DNA of 64,000 bases from Chitinophaga solisilvae (GTDB lineage Bacteria; Bacteroidota; Bacteroidia; Chitinophagales; Chitinophagaceae). Shown piece after piece: positions 17,345-25,797 of this stretch. The notes beneath the pieces are model-generated. The model was not told the DNA's origin, ran no database searches, and saw only the letters and a list, made by a program, of their open reading frames with translations. The stretch spans positions 248,001 through 312,000 of the forward strand of contig NZ_JAABOK010000002.1 of NCBI RefSeq assembly GCF_009928525.1, in the 5' to 3' direction. Position numbers and translations under genes: made by a program. Within the stretch, counting starts at the first letter, position 1. Each line of letters begins with the position of its first letter.

Positions 17345-19177
17345 TCAATCGGGCTTTTTCCCATCTAAAAATGTATTGATAGTGTTTATCTCAGGATGAT
17401 TATTCTGAGACGGATCTCCACTCACGGTGTAATTGGAGTAGAAATGTTCTGCAGATCCTGCACCGTTGTCCAGCGTTACGTTACGGCGCAGATAAGCCGG
17501 TACGTTTTCAATCTCTGCATTATTGTCCATGTTTTTTACGTTGAAGCTGATACTGCGCAGTTTGGCCACTCTTTCGGCCTGTTTGCGTTTTTGTTCTTCC
17601 AGCTCTTCGTAGGAGTGCTGCATAGGCACATCCGGCGGCATGGGCGTATTGATTTCTTCTTCTTCCTTGTATACCATTTTCATTTCCGGTGGCGGCGTGT
17701 TGCCGGGCTCCACGTAGATATGAGCGGGTCTGTTCAGGTATCCGCCGGCGCTGCTGCCTGATTGTGGCTGAATAACATTCACATTGGGCTGTACGGGCGG
17801 CTGCTGCATCTGTTGCTGTTGCTGCATCTGCTGTTGCATTTGCTGCTGTTGCTGCAGTTGTTGCTGCTGCAGCTGCTGCTGATATTGTTGCTCAGGAGTC
17901 AGCTGTTGCGGCTGAGGTTGCGGCTGCACCGGTACCTGCTGCACATTGAGTACATAGTTCTGCCGTGCAGGCGCTATAGGCGCCTGTTGCGGAGCAGGTT
18001 GCGGTGGCGTGTAGGCCATTACCGGTTCAGGATGTGTGATCACCGGTTCCATGAGGCGTGGCGCCATCAGGTCCTGTGGTTCCTGGAACAGCAGTCCCTG
18101 GGACTGTTGCATGTTCATTTTTTTTTCGTCGCCGTCTTTTCCGAGCTGCATGACGATTTTAGGCTCTGTGCGTTCCGGGCTGGAAGGCGTCAGTTTCATC
18201 TGCTGGATAGGTTTCTGTTCGAAGCCTGTAGCGATGATGGTAACACCCAGCTTGCGGTCCAGGGTCTGATCGTAGCCTACACCAAGGATCACATCGCAAT
18301 CCTCGCCGGCCTGGCTTTGTACGTAAGCCTGGATAATATCCATTTCATCCAGTGTATGTTCAAATTCACCTTCAGAAGAGGAGATATTGATAAGGATCCA
18401 TTTAGCGCCGCGGATATCGTTATCATTCAGCAGCGGAGATGTCAGTGCATCTTCGATGGCGCGCTGCGCACGGTTTTCACCTTCCGCGATGGAAGCGCCG
18501 AGGATAGCCACGCCGCCGTTACGCATAACGGTGCAAACATCCGCAAAGTCCACGTTGATCTGACCGGTAGAGTTGATCACATCGGTGATACATTTGGCGG
18601 CGGTAGCGAGTACGTTATCCGCTTTTTCGAAGGCGGCCTTGAATTTCAGGTCACCGAATTTCTGTCTTAATTTATCATTGGAGATGATCAGCAGGGTATC
18701 TACATACTCTTTCAGGCGTTGAACGCCTTCATCTGCCTGCAGCATTCTTTTCTTTCCTTCATAAGAAAATGGGGTAGTAACAATACCTACGGTCAGGATA
18801 CCCAGTTCCTTACATATCCGCGCGATGATAGGGGCGCCACCGGTACCGGTACCACCGCCCATGCCGGCAGTTATGAAGGCCATTTTGGTATTAACCTCCA
18901 GTATTTTTTTGATTTCTTCAAAGGATTCTTCTGTAGCCTGCTTCCCGATTTCGGGATTGGCGCCGGCTCCCAACCCCTGTGTGAGGTGCGGTCCCAACTG
19001 GATTTTGTTGGGCACAGGGCTGTTGGCAATAGCCTGAGCATCGGTATTGCAGATAATAAAATTCACCCCTTCAATGCGCTGGCTATACATATGATTCACC
19101 GCATTACTTCCACCGCCACCAATTCCGATGACTTTGATGATAGAAGATTTTTCCTTAGGAAGATCAAAATGTATCAT
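17345..19177 (-). CDS. ftsZ: Cell division protein FtsZ with long glutamine-rich linker
   Basis: A 610-residue tubulin homologue that forms the Z ring. The GTPase core is canonical: IGIGGGGSNAVNHM, the tubulin signature MGGGTGTGGAPI, and GAKWILINISSSEG. The core ends near residue 335. A long disordered linker follows, Pro/Gln-rich with a nearly pure Gln/Met tract (about 430-475). The conserved FtsA-binding peptide NVPAYLRR comes late but not at the end: about 50 more residues follow, ending FLDGKKPD. FtsZ is usually 380-450 residues, so the linker and tail explain the excess. It is the last gene of the dcw cluster, separated from ftsA by a 174-bp gap that may hold its own promoter. Confidence 0.97.
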   Translation of the reverse strand: MIHFDLPKEKSSIIKVIGIGGGGSNAVNHMYSQRIEGVNFIICNTDAQAIANSPVPNKIQLGPHLTQGLGAGANPEIGKQATEESFEEIKKILEVNTKMAFITAGMGGGTGTGGAPIIARICKELGILTVGIVTTPFSYEGKKRMLQADEGVQRLKEYVDTLLIISNDKLRQKFGDLKFKAAFEKADNVLATAAKCITDVINSTGQINVDFADVCTVMRNGGVAILGASIAEGENRAQRAIEDALTSPLLNDNDIRGAKWILINISSSEGEFEHTLDEMDIIQAYVQSQAGEDCDVILGVGYDQTLDRKLGVTIIATGFEQKPIQQMKLTPSSPERTEPKIVMQLGKDGDEKKMNMQQSQGLLFQEPQDLMAPRLMEPVITHPEPVMAYTPPQPAPQQAPIAPARQNYVLNVQQVPVQPQPQPQQLTPEQQYQQQLQQQQLQQQQQMQQQMQQQQQMQQPPVQPNVNVIQPQSGSSAGGYLNRPAHIYVEPGNTPPPEMKMVYKEEEEINTPMPPDVPMQHSYEELEEQKRKQAERVAKLRSISFNVKNMDNNAEIENVPAYLRRNVTLDNGAGSAEHFYSNYTVSGDPSQNNHPEINTINTFLDGKKPD

Positions 19178-19205
19178 GACTCTATACTTTTATGGGTTAG
19201 TACGA

Positions 19206-19308
19206 ATAATTAATAATGAACTGATTAAGAATTAAGTGCGTGTATGCTTTGCCGTTATTATTATGGTTCATATTCCTGTCATTATTAATTATCGTTCTTA
19301 ATTCTTAT
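19206..19308. repeat. Scrambled inverted repeats in the ftsA-ftsZ gap
   Basis: ATAATTAATAATGA near 19207-19220 recurs in reverse complement as TCATTATTAATTAT (19279-19292). A second motif, TTAAGAATTAAG (19225-19236), recurs inverted as CTTAATTCTTA (19298-19308). The two pairs are not nested, so they cannot form one clean hairpin. This looks like a rearranged or decayed palindrome. The gap is otherwise A/T-rich and would have to contain any ftsZ-specific promoter. Confidence 0.45.
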
Positions 19309-19351
19309 ATATTAAACGTTTGCTGTTCACAACAATTGTTCCATTTACAGT

Positions 19352-20758
19352 TTACAGTTTTGCATCTTCTTCTTCTGTAAACATATCAATGATCTTCGTT
19401 TTCATTTTATCCAGAAAATTCTTCAGGGAGGCATTCCTTTCTTTTGCTTTCCTGTCCTGGATTTCCTGCGTTGACGGCGTTGCTTCTTCTTCCCATTCTT
19501 CCGGTTGGGAGAAAGTTTGTGCGGCCTGTTCTTTTGCCAGATAGCTGGTATTAATTTTTACATAATTTTCTTCGAGCGACTTACGGTCATTCTCATAATC
19601 ATTGTAACCTTTCAGTATCAGGCCTACGCAGGTAGCATACATGGGTTTGGTCAGCTCATCGTCGAACATACCGCTGGCGAGATGCTCGTTCGGGAAGCCG
19701 ATGCGAGCGCTGGCGCCGGTTGTGTACTCTGTCAGCTGAATCAGATGCTTGAGTTGGGATCCGCCACCGGTAAGGATTATACCGCCGTTCAGCATTTTAT
19801 TGTCCATACCGATCTGTTTGAGATGATATACCACGAAATCGAGTATTTCACTCATACGCGCCTGGATGATATGCGCCAGGTTTTTCACGGAAATCTCTTT
19901 GGGGCTTTGTCCGCGTAAACCCGGAATAGTAATGTAGGCATTACTTTTCGCTTCATCGGCCAGTGCATAACCGAATTGAACCTTCATCTGTTCAGCCTGT
20001 GTTTTCAGTACGCCCAGGCCGTTTTTAATATCGTTGGTAATATTTTCACCGCCGTAAGGAATAACTGCTGTATGTTTCAGTATACCTTCGTAGAACACTG
20101 CCAGGTCGGTGGTTCCACCGCCGATGTCCACGATGGCAACGCCGGCTTCGAAGTCCATATCGCACATTACAGCTGCAGCAGAAGCCAGGGGTTGGAGTAC
20201 CAGGTCACGGATTTTCAGACCGGATTTCTCCACGCTGCGGTTAATGTTGCGGATAGCATTTTTATCACCGGTAATGATATGGAAGTTTGCACCCACCTTC
20301 ACCCCCGACATACCAATGGGGTAGGTGATATTCTGCAGACTGTCCACAATATATTGCTGTGGGATTACATCAATAATCTGATCGCTGGCAGGGATAACAG
20401 TTTTGTACTGATCGTTGATAAGCTGATCAATATCTTTCTGGGATATTTCCGCATCAGTGTCGTTGCGGACGATATCGCCACGGGTCTGCAAACTTTTGAT
20501 ATGGTGCCCTGCGATGCCAACGTACACTTCGTTGATTTCCAGATTGGGGCTGGAGGCATAACAGTTTTCCAGGGCTTGCCTGATAGCTTTGATCGTCTGG
20601 TCGATATTCAGCACCATACCGTGCTGCACACCAAACGATGTAGCTTTACCGAATCCCAGGATTTCCAGTTTCCCGTATTCATTCTTCCGTCCTGCAATGG
20701 CAGCAATCTTCGTAGTTCCTATGTCGAGGCCTACAATGATGGGAGCTTCCTGATTCAT
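19352..20758 (-). CDS. ftsA: Cell division protein FtsA
   Basis: A 468-residue actin-like protein that anchors FtsZ to the inner membrane. The phosphate-1 motif VGLDIGTTKIAAIAG, the phosphate-2 motif GVAIVDIGGGTTDLAVF and the adenosine motif GGIILTGGGSQLKHL are all present. The extra 1C domain lies between them (about 85-165). The C-terminal helix NFLDKMKTKIIDMF is amphipathic and basic, as expected for membrane targeting. The start overlaps the ftsQ stop by ATGA, so translation is coupled. A charged insertion precedes the terminal helix. Confidence 0.96.
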   Translation of the reverse strand: MNQEAPIIVGLDIGTTKIAAIAGRKNEYGKLEILGFGKATSFGVQHGMVLNIDQTIKAIRQALENCYASSPNLEINEVYVGIAGHHIKSLQTRGDIVRNDTDAEISQKDIDQLINDQYKTVIPASDQIIDVIPQQYIVDSLQNITYPIGMSGVKVGANFHIITGDKNAIRNINRSVEKSGLKIRDLVLQPLASAAAVMCDMDFEAGVAIVDIGGGTTDLAVFYEGILKHTAVIPYGGENITNDIKNGLGVLKTQAEQMKVQFGYALADEAKSNAYITIPGLRGQSPKEISVKNLAHIIQARMSEILDFVVYHLKQIGMDNKMLNGGIILTGGGSQLKHLIQLTEYTTGASARIGFPNEHLASGMFDDELTKPMYATCVGLILKGYNDYENDRKSLEENYVKINTSYLAKEQAAQTFSQPEEWEEEATPSTQEIQDRKAKERNASLKNFLDKMKTKIIDMFTEEEDAKL

Positions 20759-21840
20759 GGCGTTTTTTGTTTTTTTGATGTGTTAACAGATTTATTCCCT
20801 GGCTTATACACTGCTTTGGGTTGTTGCTTGGGCGGCGCTGCTGCTTTTTCTTTCTTCACTTTTTTCTCCGGCGCTCTGGCCTTTGCTTTTGCTGCTGCCG
20901 GTTTTTTCTCTACCGGTCTGGCAGCGGGCGGAGCTGGTTCCGGTTTTTTTACTTCCGGGGCCTTCTCCGTTGAGTCTTCGCTGTCTGCAATCGGCGGCTC
21001 GTCTGCTATAGCCAGTTTCAGGCTATCCTTCGGTATTGGCGGTTGCAGCGGAGCTACTCCATCTTTACGGGTGCACACTACTTCGTTTTCAAATGCGATG
21101 TTGATGCGCGTATAATTGTTCCAGCCTACTTTGTTTAAACCTTCCTTGTAAAAAGCCAGCAGTTTGGTGAACTTCTTTTCAATATCATTTCCATCTCCGA
21201 ATACAATTACCTGATCTCCCATTTTCGGCACGAATTCAAATCTGCGTTCAGGCGTTACCATCAGTTGTTCTACCTGCGCCATCCAGAAGGGATCGTTCAG
21301 GATATAACTGCCAAGCGACACGATCTGTGCGGTAAGCAGGCTATCCGGCTGCTGCAGCTTTTCCGCATCCGTAGGGAAGTCTGTGAAAACCGGTACCCTG
21401 GCTGCATAGCGCGCGGAAACCGGAATACGTTCTGCCGCTTCATCCAGGTAGTAGCTGTTGCCGGAAAAGGTAAATACCCTGGCTATCGGCTCCCGCTGTG
21501 TTACCTTGATATGCAGGTTATGCCTGTTGTCGAAGTACAGCTCTGAATTTTTTACCCACGGATCCTGGTCTACAATGGCTTCCAGTTGTGCGATATTGAT
21601 TTCGCCTACTGTTTTGCCTATCGGATTCAGGTTTTTATCTTTCGTTATCAGTGATTTTATATCCTTTGATTCTATGAAGAAGTTATCATCTTTTCCTTCG
21701 AAGGATACCCGGATGCTTTTGCATTTACCGGCATCCTTATCCTGGTTGGCTGCTGCCAGCAGTACCACAAAACCGGTCAGTGCTGCTCCCCAGAGGAGAA
21801 GCGCACCAAGCTTTTTGAATACTGTTCTGGTTTTAGACAC
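20755..21840 (-). CDS. ftsQ: Cell division protein FtsQ with Lys/Ala/Pro-rich C-terminal tail
   Basis: A 361-residue bitopic divisome protein. A short cytoplasmic N-terminus is followed by one transmembrane helix (LGALLLWGAALTGFVVLLAA, about residues 11-30). Then comes a POTRA-like region (CKSIRVSFEG..FFIESKDIKSLI) and the FtsQ beta domain with DPWVKNSELYFDNRHNLHIKVTQREPIARVF. Unusually, the last 90 or so residues are low-complexity and very basic (repeats of KKPEPAPPAA and AAAKAKARAPEKKVKKEKAA type). That tail would be periplasmic. The position between murC and ftsA confirms identity. The 4-bp overlap with ftsA couples the pair. Confidence 0.93.
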   Translation of the reverse strand: MSKTRTVFKKLGALLLWGAALTGFVVLLAAANQDKDAGKCKSIRVSFEGKDDNFFIESKDIKSLITKDKNLNPIGKTVGEINIAQLEAIVDQDPWVKNSELYFDNRHNLHIKVTQREPIARVFTFSGNSYYLDEAAERIPVSARYAARVPVFTDFPTDAEKLQQPDSLLTAQIVSLGSYILNDPFWMAQVEQLMVTPERRFEFVPKMGDQVIVFGDGNDIEKKFTKLLAFYKEGLNKVGWNNYTRINIAFENEVVCTRKDGVAPLQPPIPKDSLKLAIADEPPIADSEDSTEKAPEVKKPEPAPPAARPVEKKPAAAKAKARAPEKKVKKEKAAAPPKQQPKAVYKPGNKSVNTSKKQKTP

Positions 21841-21903
21841 GGATGTTAATATTTACGGATTTATGAAATTTTCTGATTTACGGATTTTATTTGCGATAAA
21901 ATC

Positions 21904-23253
21904 TTAATTAAGCAAATGGCTGATCGGTTCTTTTAACTGATCGATATCGCCGGCGCCGGCAGTAATCAGGAGCGGAACAGGTGTTTTTTTCAGCCATTCC
22001 AGCACTTCTTCTTTCTGCATAATTTTTACAGGTACGGTAATCCGGGCTGCCAGTATCTCGCTGGTGACGCCGGCAATCGGCAGTTCACGGGCGGGATAGA
22101 TGGGTAATAAAATCACTTCATCTGCCAGCGAAAGACTTGCTGCAAAACCCTCCGCGAAGTCGCGTGTACGGCTGAACAGGTGCGGTTGAAAAATAACCGT
22201 GCATTGTCTGCCGGGAAATAGTGCTCTGGCGCTGGTAATCAGTGCCCGCAACTCTTCCGGGTGATGTGCATAATCATCTATATATACCTGATGATCGTTC
22301 TTGATCACATATTCAAACCTGCGTTTGATACCTTTGAAACTGGCTACTGCAGCCCTGATTTTATCTGCGCTGATACCTAACAGGTGTGCTACGGTAATGG
22401 CTGCTACAACATTTTCCACATTATGCATACCGCCGATCTGCAGGTGCAGGTTATCAATCATCCAGTCCTGCTGCATTACATCAAACTCGTATCCGCCGTT
22501 AATCATGCGGATGTTGGCAGCGTAAGCGTTGGCAGCATCGTTCTGTAAACTGTAGAGCAGCTTGTTGTCTGCTTTCAGCTCACTGCCGCGATGCAGGCCG
22601 AACCTAGCAATCAGCGTGCCATTGGGCTTGATGTTGTGCGTATACTGAATAAATGCTTCTTCCATGGCTTCCGGCGTACCGTAAATGTCCAGGTGATCTG
22701 CATCCATGGCAGTAAGCACAGCTATATCCGGACTTAATTTCAGGAAGGAGCGGTCATATTCATCTGCTTCAATAACGGCAACCTGTTTATCGCTGCTCCA
22801 GAAATTTTTGTTGTAGTTCACGCTGATACCGCCCAGGAAAGCGTTACAGCCGTAGCCGCTGTCTGTGAGCAGGTGGGCAATCATGGTAGAAACGGTTGTT
22901 TTGCCATGGGTGCCTGCCACTGTAATGGCAAACAGGGTACGGGTAATTTCCTGCAATACATCACTGCGTTTTACCACTTCATAGCCATTATCGCGATACC
23001 ATTGCAGTTCCGTATGTGTAGCCGGAATGGCCGGCGTATATACGACAAGGTTAGTATCCTTGTCAATAGCATTTACATCATCTGTGTAATGGATTTGCAT
23101 ACCTTCTGCTTCCAGTTGTCTGGTAAGCGGAGTAGCAGTACGGTCGTAGCCGCTCACTTTAACGCCTTTCTCGTTGAAAAAGCGTGCAATGGCACTCATG
23201 CCGATACCACCGATGCCGATGAAATAAACCTTATGTATGTTGTTCAAATCCAT
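21904..23253 (-). CDS. murC: UDP-N-acetylmuramate-L-alanine ligase
   Basis: A 449-residue Mur ligase that adds L-Ala to UDP-MurNAc in the cytoplasm. The N-terminal Rossmann domain begins VYFIGIGGIGMSAIARFF. The ATP loop is VAGTHGKTTVSTM (about residues 114-126). The central domain shows EADEYDRSFL and AMDADHLDIYG. The C-terminal domain has YIDDYAHHPEELRA and FQPHLFSRTRDF, characteristic of MurC. Length is typical. It is preceded by an A/T-rich repeat region after murG and followed by ftsQ. Confidence 0.96.
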   Translation of the reverse strand: MDLNNIHKVYFIGIGGIGMSAIARFFNEKGVKVSGYDRTATPLTRQLEAEGMQIHYTDDVNAIDKDTNLVVYTPAIPATHTELQWYRDNGYEVVKRSDVLQEITRTLFAITVAGTHGKTTVSTMIAHLLTDSGYGCNAFLGGISVNYNKNFWSSDKQVAVIEADEYDRSFLKLSPDIAVLTAMDADHLDIYGTPEAMEEAFIQYTHNIKPNGTLIARFGLHRGSELKADNKLLYSLQNDAANAYAANIRMINGGYEFDVMQQDWMIDNLHLQIGGMHNVENVVAAITVAHLLGISADKIRAAVASFKGIKRRFEYVIKNDHQVYIDDYAHHPEELRALITSARALFPGRQCTVIFQPHLFSRTRDFAEGFAASLSLADEVILLPIYPARELPIAGVTSEILAARITVPVKIMQKEEVLEWLKKTPVPLLITAGAGDIDQLKEPISHLLN

Positions 23254-23320
23254 ATATCTCTAATCCCAGATAATCAAATCTCAAATAATCAAATAATCAA
23301 ATAACCAAATCTCAAATAAC
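23254..23320. repeat. Single-arm direct repeats of the TTTGAGATTT type between murG and murC
   Basis: The gap is made of repeated AATCAAATCTCAAATAA-like units (CAAATCTCAAATAA occurs near 23275 and again, slightly changed, near 23305). The same motif forms the outer arms of the palindromes at 40969, 45119 and 53234, but here there is no inverted partner. The last two codons and the TGA of murG lie inside the repeat. Confidence 0.6.
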
Positions 23321-24403
23321 CGACAGTACTTCTTTTGCAATCACCATATCGGCGTTGGGATTCCCCAGTTTGCCGATATTTTGTTCCAGTTGTTCCATCA
23401 GCGCCCTGTTTTGGAGGAGGCTGAAAAGTACGTTGTCCAGTTGCGTCCTGACTTCGCTGTCGCTGATAATGAGGCCGGCTTTCTTATTCACCAGGCTCAT
23501 GGCGTTGGAAGTCTGATGATCTTCCGCAGCAAAGGGATAAGGCACGAATATTACCGGTTTCTTTACCACGCAGAGTTCTGCGATGGCGAGGGCGCCGGCG
23601 CGGGACAGTACCACATCTGCTGCCTTGTAGGCAAGGTCCATCACGTTGATGAACTGATGCACCTTGATATGCTCAGCATACGGGGCAGCTGCCGCTTTGG
23701 CTGTTTCATAAAAGGGCTTGCCGGTCTGCCATATCAGCTGTATATCCTGCTGCACCATTTTTTCCAGCAAAGGCACCAGGGCTTCGTTGATGGATTTGGC
23801 GCCGAGGCTTCCGCCAACGGCGAAGATGGTCTGCTTTTCCGGATTCAGCCCGAAATGCTGCATGGCATCTTCCCGGGTGGCGGCAGATTGTGTGATATTG
23901 TTTCTCACCGGATTGCCGGTAATAACAATTTTATCTGCCGGAAAAAATTTCTCCATACCATCGTACGCCACACATATCTTCTTCGCTTTTTTACCTAAAA
24001 TCTTATTCGTTTTGCCGGCAAAGGAATTCTGTTCCTGTATCAGCGTCGGAATATTATTTTTCTGTGCCCTTCTCAGCATGGGGAAGCTGGCATAACCGCC
24101 AACACCCACTACAGCATCCGGCTGAAAGTCTGCCAGGATTGCTTTAGCCTGACGCAGGCTTTTCCAGATTTTAAAGGGCAGCAATATATTTTTGAAGATG
24201 TTGCTGCGGTTGAACCCTGCAATTTCCAGCCCTTTGATGGGATAGCCTGCTTCGGGTACTTTCTCCATTTCCATTTTACCGATGGCGCCTACAAAGAGGA
24301 TGTCGGTATCCGGATGGATTTTTTTCAACGCATTGGCAATCGCTATCGCCGGGAAGATATGTCCTCCGGTGCCTCCACCTGCTATGATCACTTTGCGTTG
24401 CAT
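23312..24403 (-). CDS. murG: Lipid II synthase (UDP-GlcNAc transferase MurG)
   Basis: A 363-residue GT28 glycosyltransferase that converts lipid I to lipid II at the inner face of the membrane. The donor loop region RKVIIAGGGTGGHIFPAIAIA opens the protein. VGVGGYASFPMLRRA, LIQEQNSFAGKTNK, VGGSLGAKSINEAL and the UDP-GlcNAc-binding VLSRAGALAIAELC are family signatures. I start at ATG 24403: a TTG at 24448 would add 15 residues (DNIKRKTIKQTEF) before the conserved N-terminus and overlap ftsW. The C-terminal end is read through a repetitive sequence that supplies the stop codon. Confidence 0.95.
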   Translation of the reverse strand: MQRKVIIAGGGTGGHIFPAIAIANALKKIHPDTDILFVGAIGKMEMEKVPEAGYPIKGLEIAGFNRSNIFKNILLPFKIWKSLRQAKAILADFQPDAVVGVGGYASFPMLRRAQKNNIPTLIQEQNSFAGKTNKILGKKAKKICVAYDGMEKFFPADKIVITGNPVRNNITQSAATREDAMQHFGLNPEKQTIFAVGGSLGAKSINEALVPLLEKMVQQDIQLIWQTGKPFYETAKAAAAPYAEHIKVHQFINVMDLAYKAADVVLSRAGALAIAELCVVKKPVIFVPYPFAAEDHQTSNAMSLVNKKAGLIISDSEVRTQLDNVLFSLLQNRALMEQLEQNIGKLGNPNADMVIAKEVLSVI

Positions 24404-24440
24404 GAATTCAGTCTGCTTTATCGTTTTACGTTTTATATTA

Positions 24441-25637
24441 TCAGGCAACGGCAGTATTATCTGCGTTCGCCATTACTCTTTCCAGTCTTTCTCTTTCGGC
24501 CTGTTTACCTTCCATCTCTTCCACGTTGCGCGCCACACTAAGGATGATGCCAATGGCCATGCTGGTAAATAATACAGAGGAACCGCCCATGCTCACCAAC
24601 GGCAGGGTAACTCCTGTCACCGGGAACAGCTGTACGTTAACAGCCATATTGGTCAGCGCCTGTATCACCAGCGTAACACTGAGCCCTACTGCCAGGAATG
24701 CTCCGAAAGCGTAGGGGCATTTTTTATATATCCTGATACACCGCAGCAGCAGCAGCATGTAAGCCGCCAGTATCAGGAATGCGCCGAACATACCGTATTC
24801 TTCAATGATCGTTGCATAGATATAATCGGAATACGCATGTGGTAAAAAGTTGCGCTGCGTGCTGTTACCCGGTCCTTTGCCCAGTATGCCCCCGCCGGCG
24901 ATGGCGATGTTGGCCTGCTGTACCTGGTACGGAATCTCTGTATGATCGTCATGCAGAAAGCTGTCAATACGCTTTTCCCAGGTTTTGGTACGCATTTCCA
25001 TGTTGGTGAGCTTGGCCACAAAGAACAGGAGCAGCACCAGTACCAGTCCGCCTGCCACCATGGAAGCCAGGAACCTTACCGGTACGCGGCCTATAAAGCA
25101 GAGCAGCATGCAGCTGGCGCCCAGCAGCAGGGCCGTACTCATATTGGCCGGCATAATCAATACGCAGATGATGCCTACCGGTATGATAATGGGCAGAAAT
25201 CCCTTTTTGAAATCGTTGATCACATGCTGCCGTCTGGACAACTGCCGGCTCACATACATGAAGATGGCGAGTTTGGCCACATCCGATGTCTGGAACGTCA
25301 GGTTGATAATCGGGAGCCGGATCCATCTGCTGGCATCGTTGATATGCGATCCGAAGGCCAGTGTGTAGATCAGCAGCGGTATGGATATGAGGAAACCTAC
25401 CTGCGCCACCCGGGAGTAAATGGTGTAGTTTACCCGGTGCGCGAAATAGATAATCACAATACCCATCACCAGCACAGTGAGCTGTTTCAGCAGATAATAT
25501 TCCGTATGACCGCCCCGCTCACGGTAGGCGAGGGAGCCGGTTGCGCTATATACAGCCAGCAGGCTCACCAGCGATAGAAATATTACTATCGTCCAGATAA
25601 CCTTATCGCCTTTTGTTCTATGTAGCAACCCCATCAT
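24441..25637 (-). CDS. ftsW: Lipid II polymerase / cell division protein FtsW
   Basis: A 398-residue SEDS-family membrane protein. About ten hydrophobic segments are visible. Family motifs include RWIRLPIINLTFQTSDVAKLA in place of the usual QPSE-type segment, then AGGGILGKGPGNSTQRNFLPHAYSDYIYA, IIEEYGMFGAFLIL and the C-terminal LPLVSMGGSSVLFTSMAIGI. SEDS proteins polymerise glycan strands together with a class B PBP, here FtsI upstream in the same cluster. A charged cytoplasmic tail (EEMEGKQAERERLERV) ends the protein. Confidence 0.95.
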   Translation of the reverse strand: MMGLLHRTKGDKVIWTIVIFLSLVSLLAVYSATGSLAYRERGGHTEYYLLKQLTVLVMGIVIIYFAHRVNYTIYSRVAQVGFLISIPLLIYTLAFGSHINDASRWIRLPIINLTFQTSDVAKLAIFMYVSRQLSRRQHVINDFKKGFLPIIIPVGIICVLIMPANMSTALLLGASCMLLCFIGRVPVRFLASMVAGGLVLVLLLFFVAKLTNMEMRTKTWEKRIDSFLHDDHTEIPYQVQQANIAIAGGGILGKGPGNSTQRNFLPHAYSDYIYATIIEEYGMFGAFLILAAYMLLLLRCIRIYKKCPYAFGAFLAVGLSVTLVIQALTNMAVNVQLFPVTGVTLPLVSMGGSSVLFTSMAIGIILSVARNVEEMEGKQAERERLERVMANADNTAVA

Positions 25638-25696
25638 ATGGTATCAGATTATTTTTTTATTTTGTTATTTGAGATTTTATTGTGTTTTGTTGTTTT

Positions 25697-25762
25697 ATGT
25701 TATGTTGATTATGTTATGTTGATTGTGTTATGTTGATTGTGTTTTATTGATTGTGTTTTGTT
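25697..25762. repeat. 14-bp tandem repeat between murD and ftsW
   Basis: Units of ATGTTATGTTGATT start at 25697, 25711, 25725 and 25739, with a partial fifth at 25753. Units 1 and 2 are identical; later units change the first base to G, and unit 4 differs at further positions. The array occupies much of the 160-bp gap in the middle of the dcw cluster. A TTTGAGATTT motif lies just outside it (25668). Confidence 0.85.
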
Positions 25763-25797
25763 CAGGAAGCCCTTTATTCAATCTTTTTCCTTTTCCG

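Noticed and set aside
17762..18670. Plus-strand open frame of 302 codons, very Leu-rich
   Set aside because: It is the antisense of the ftsZ Gln-rich linker and core: CAG repeats read backwards as CTG (Leu). ftsZ is certain, so this is a shadow.
19976..21115. Plus-strand open frame of 379 codons opposite ftsA and ftsQ
   Set aside because: Both minus-strand genes have full family motifs; the antisense frame has no recognisable domain and spans a gene junction.
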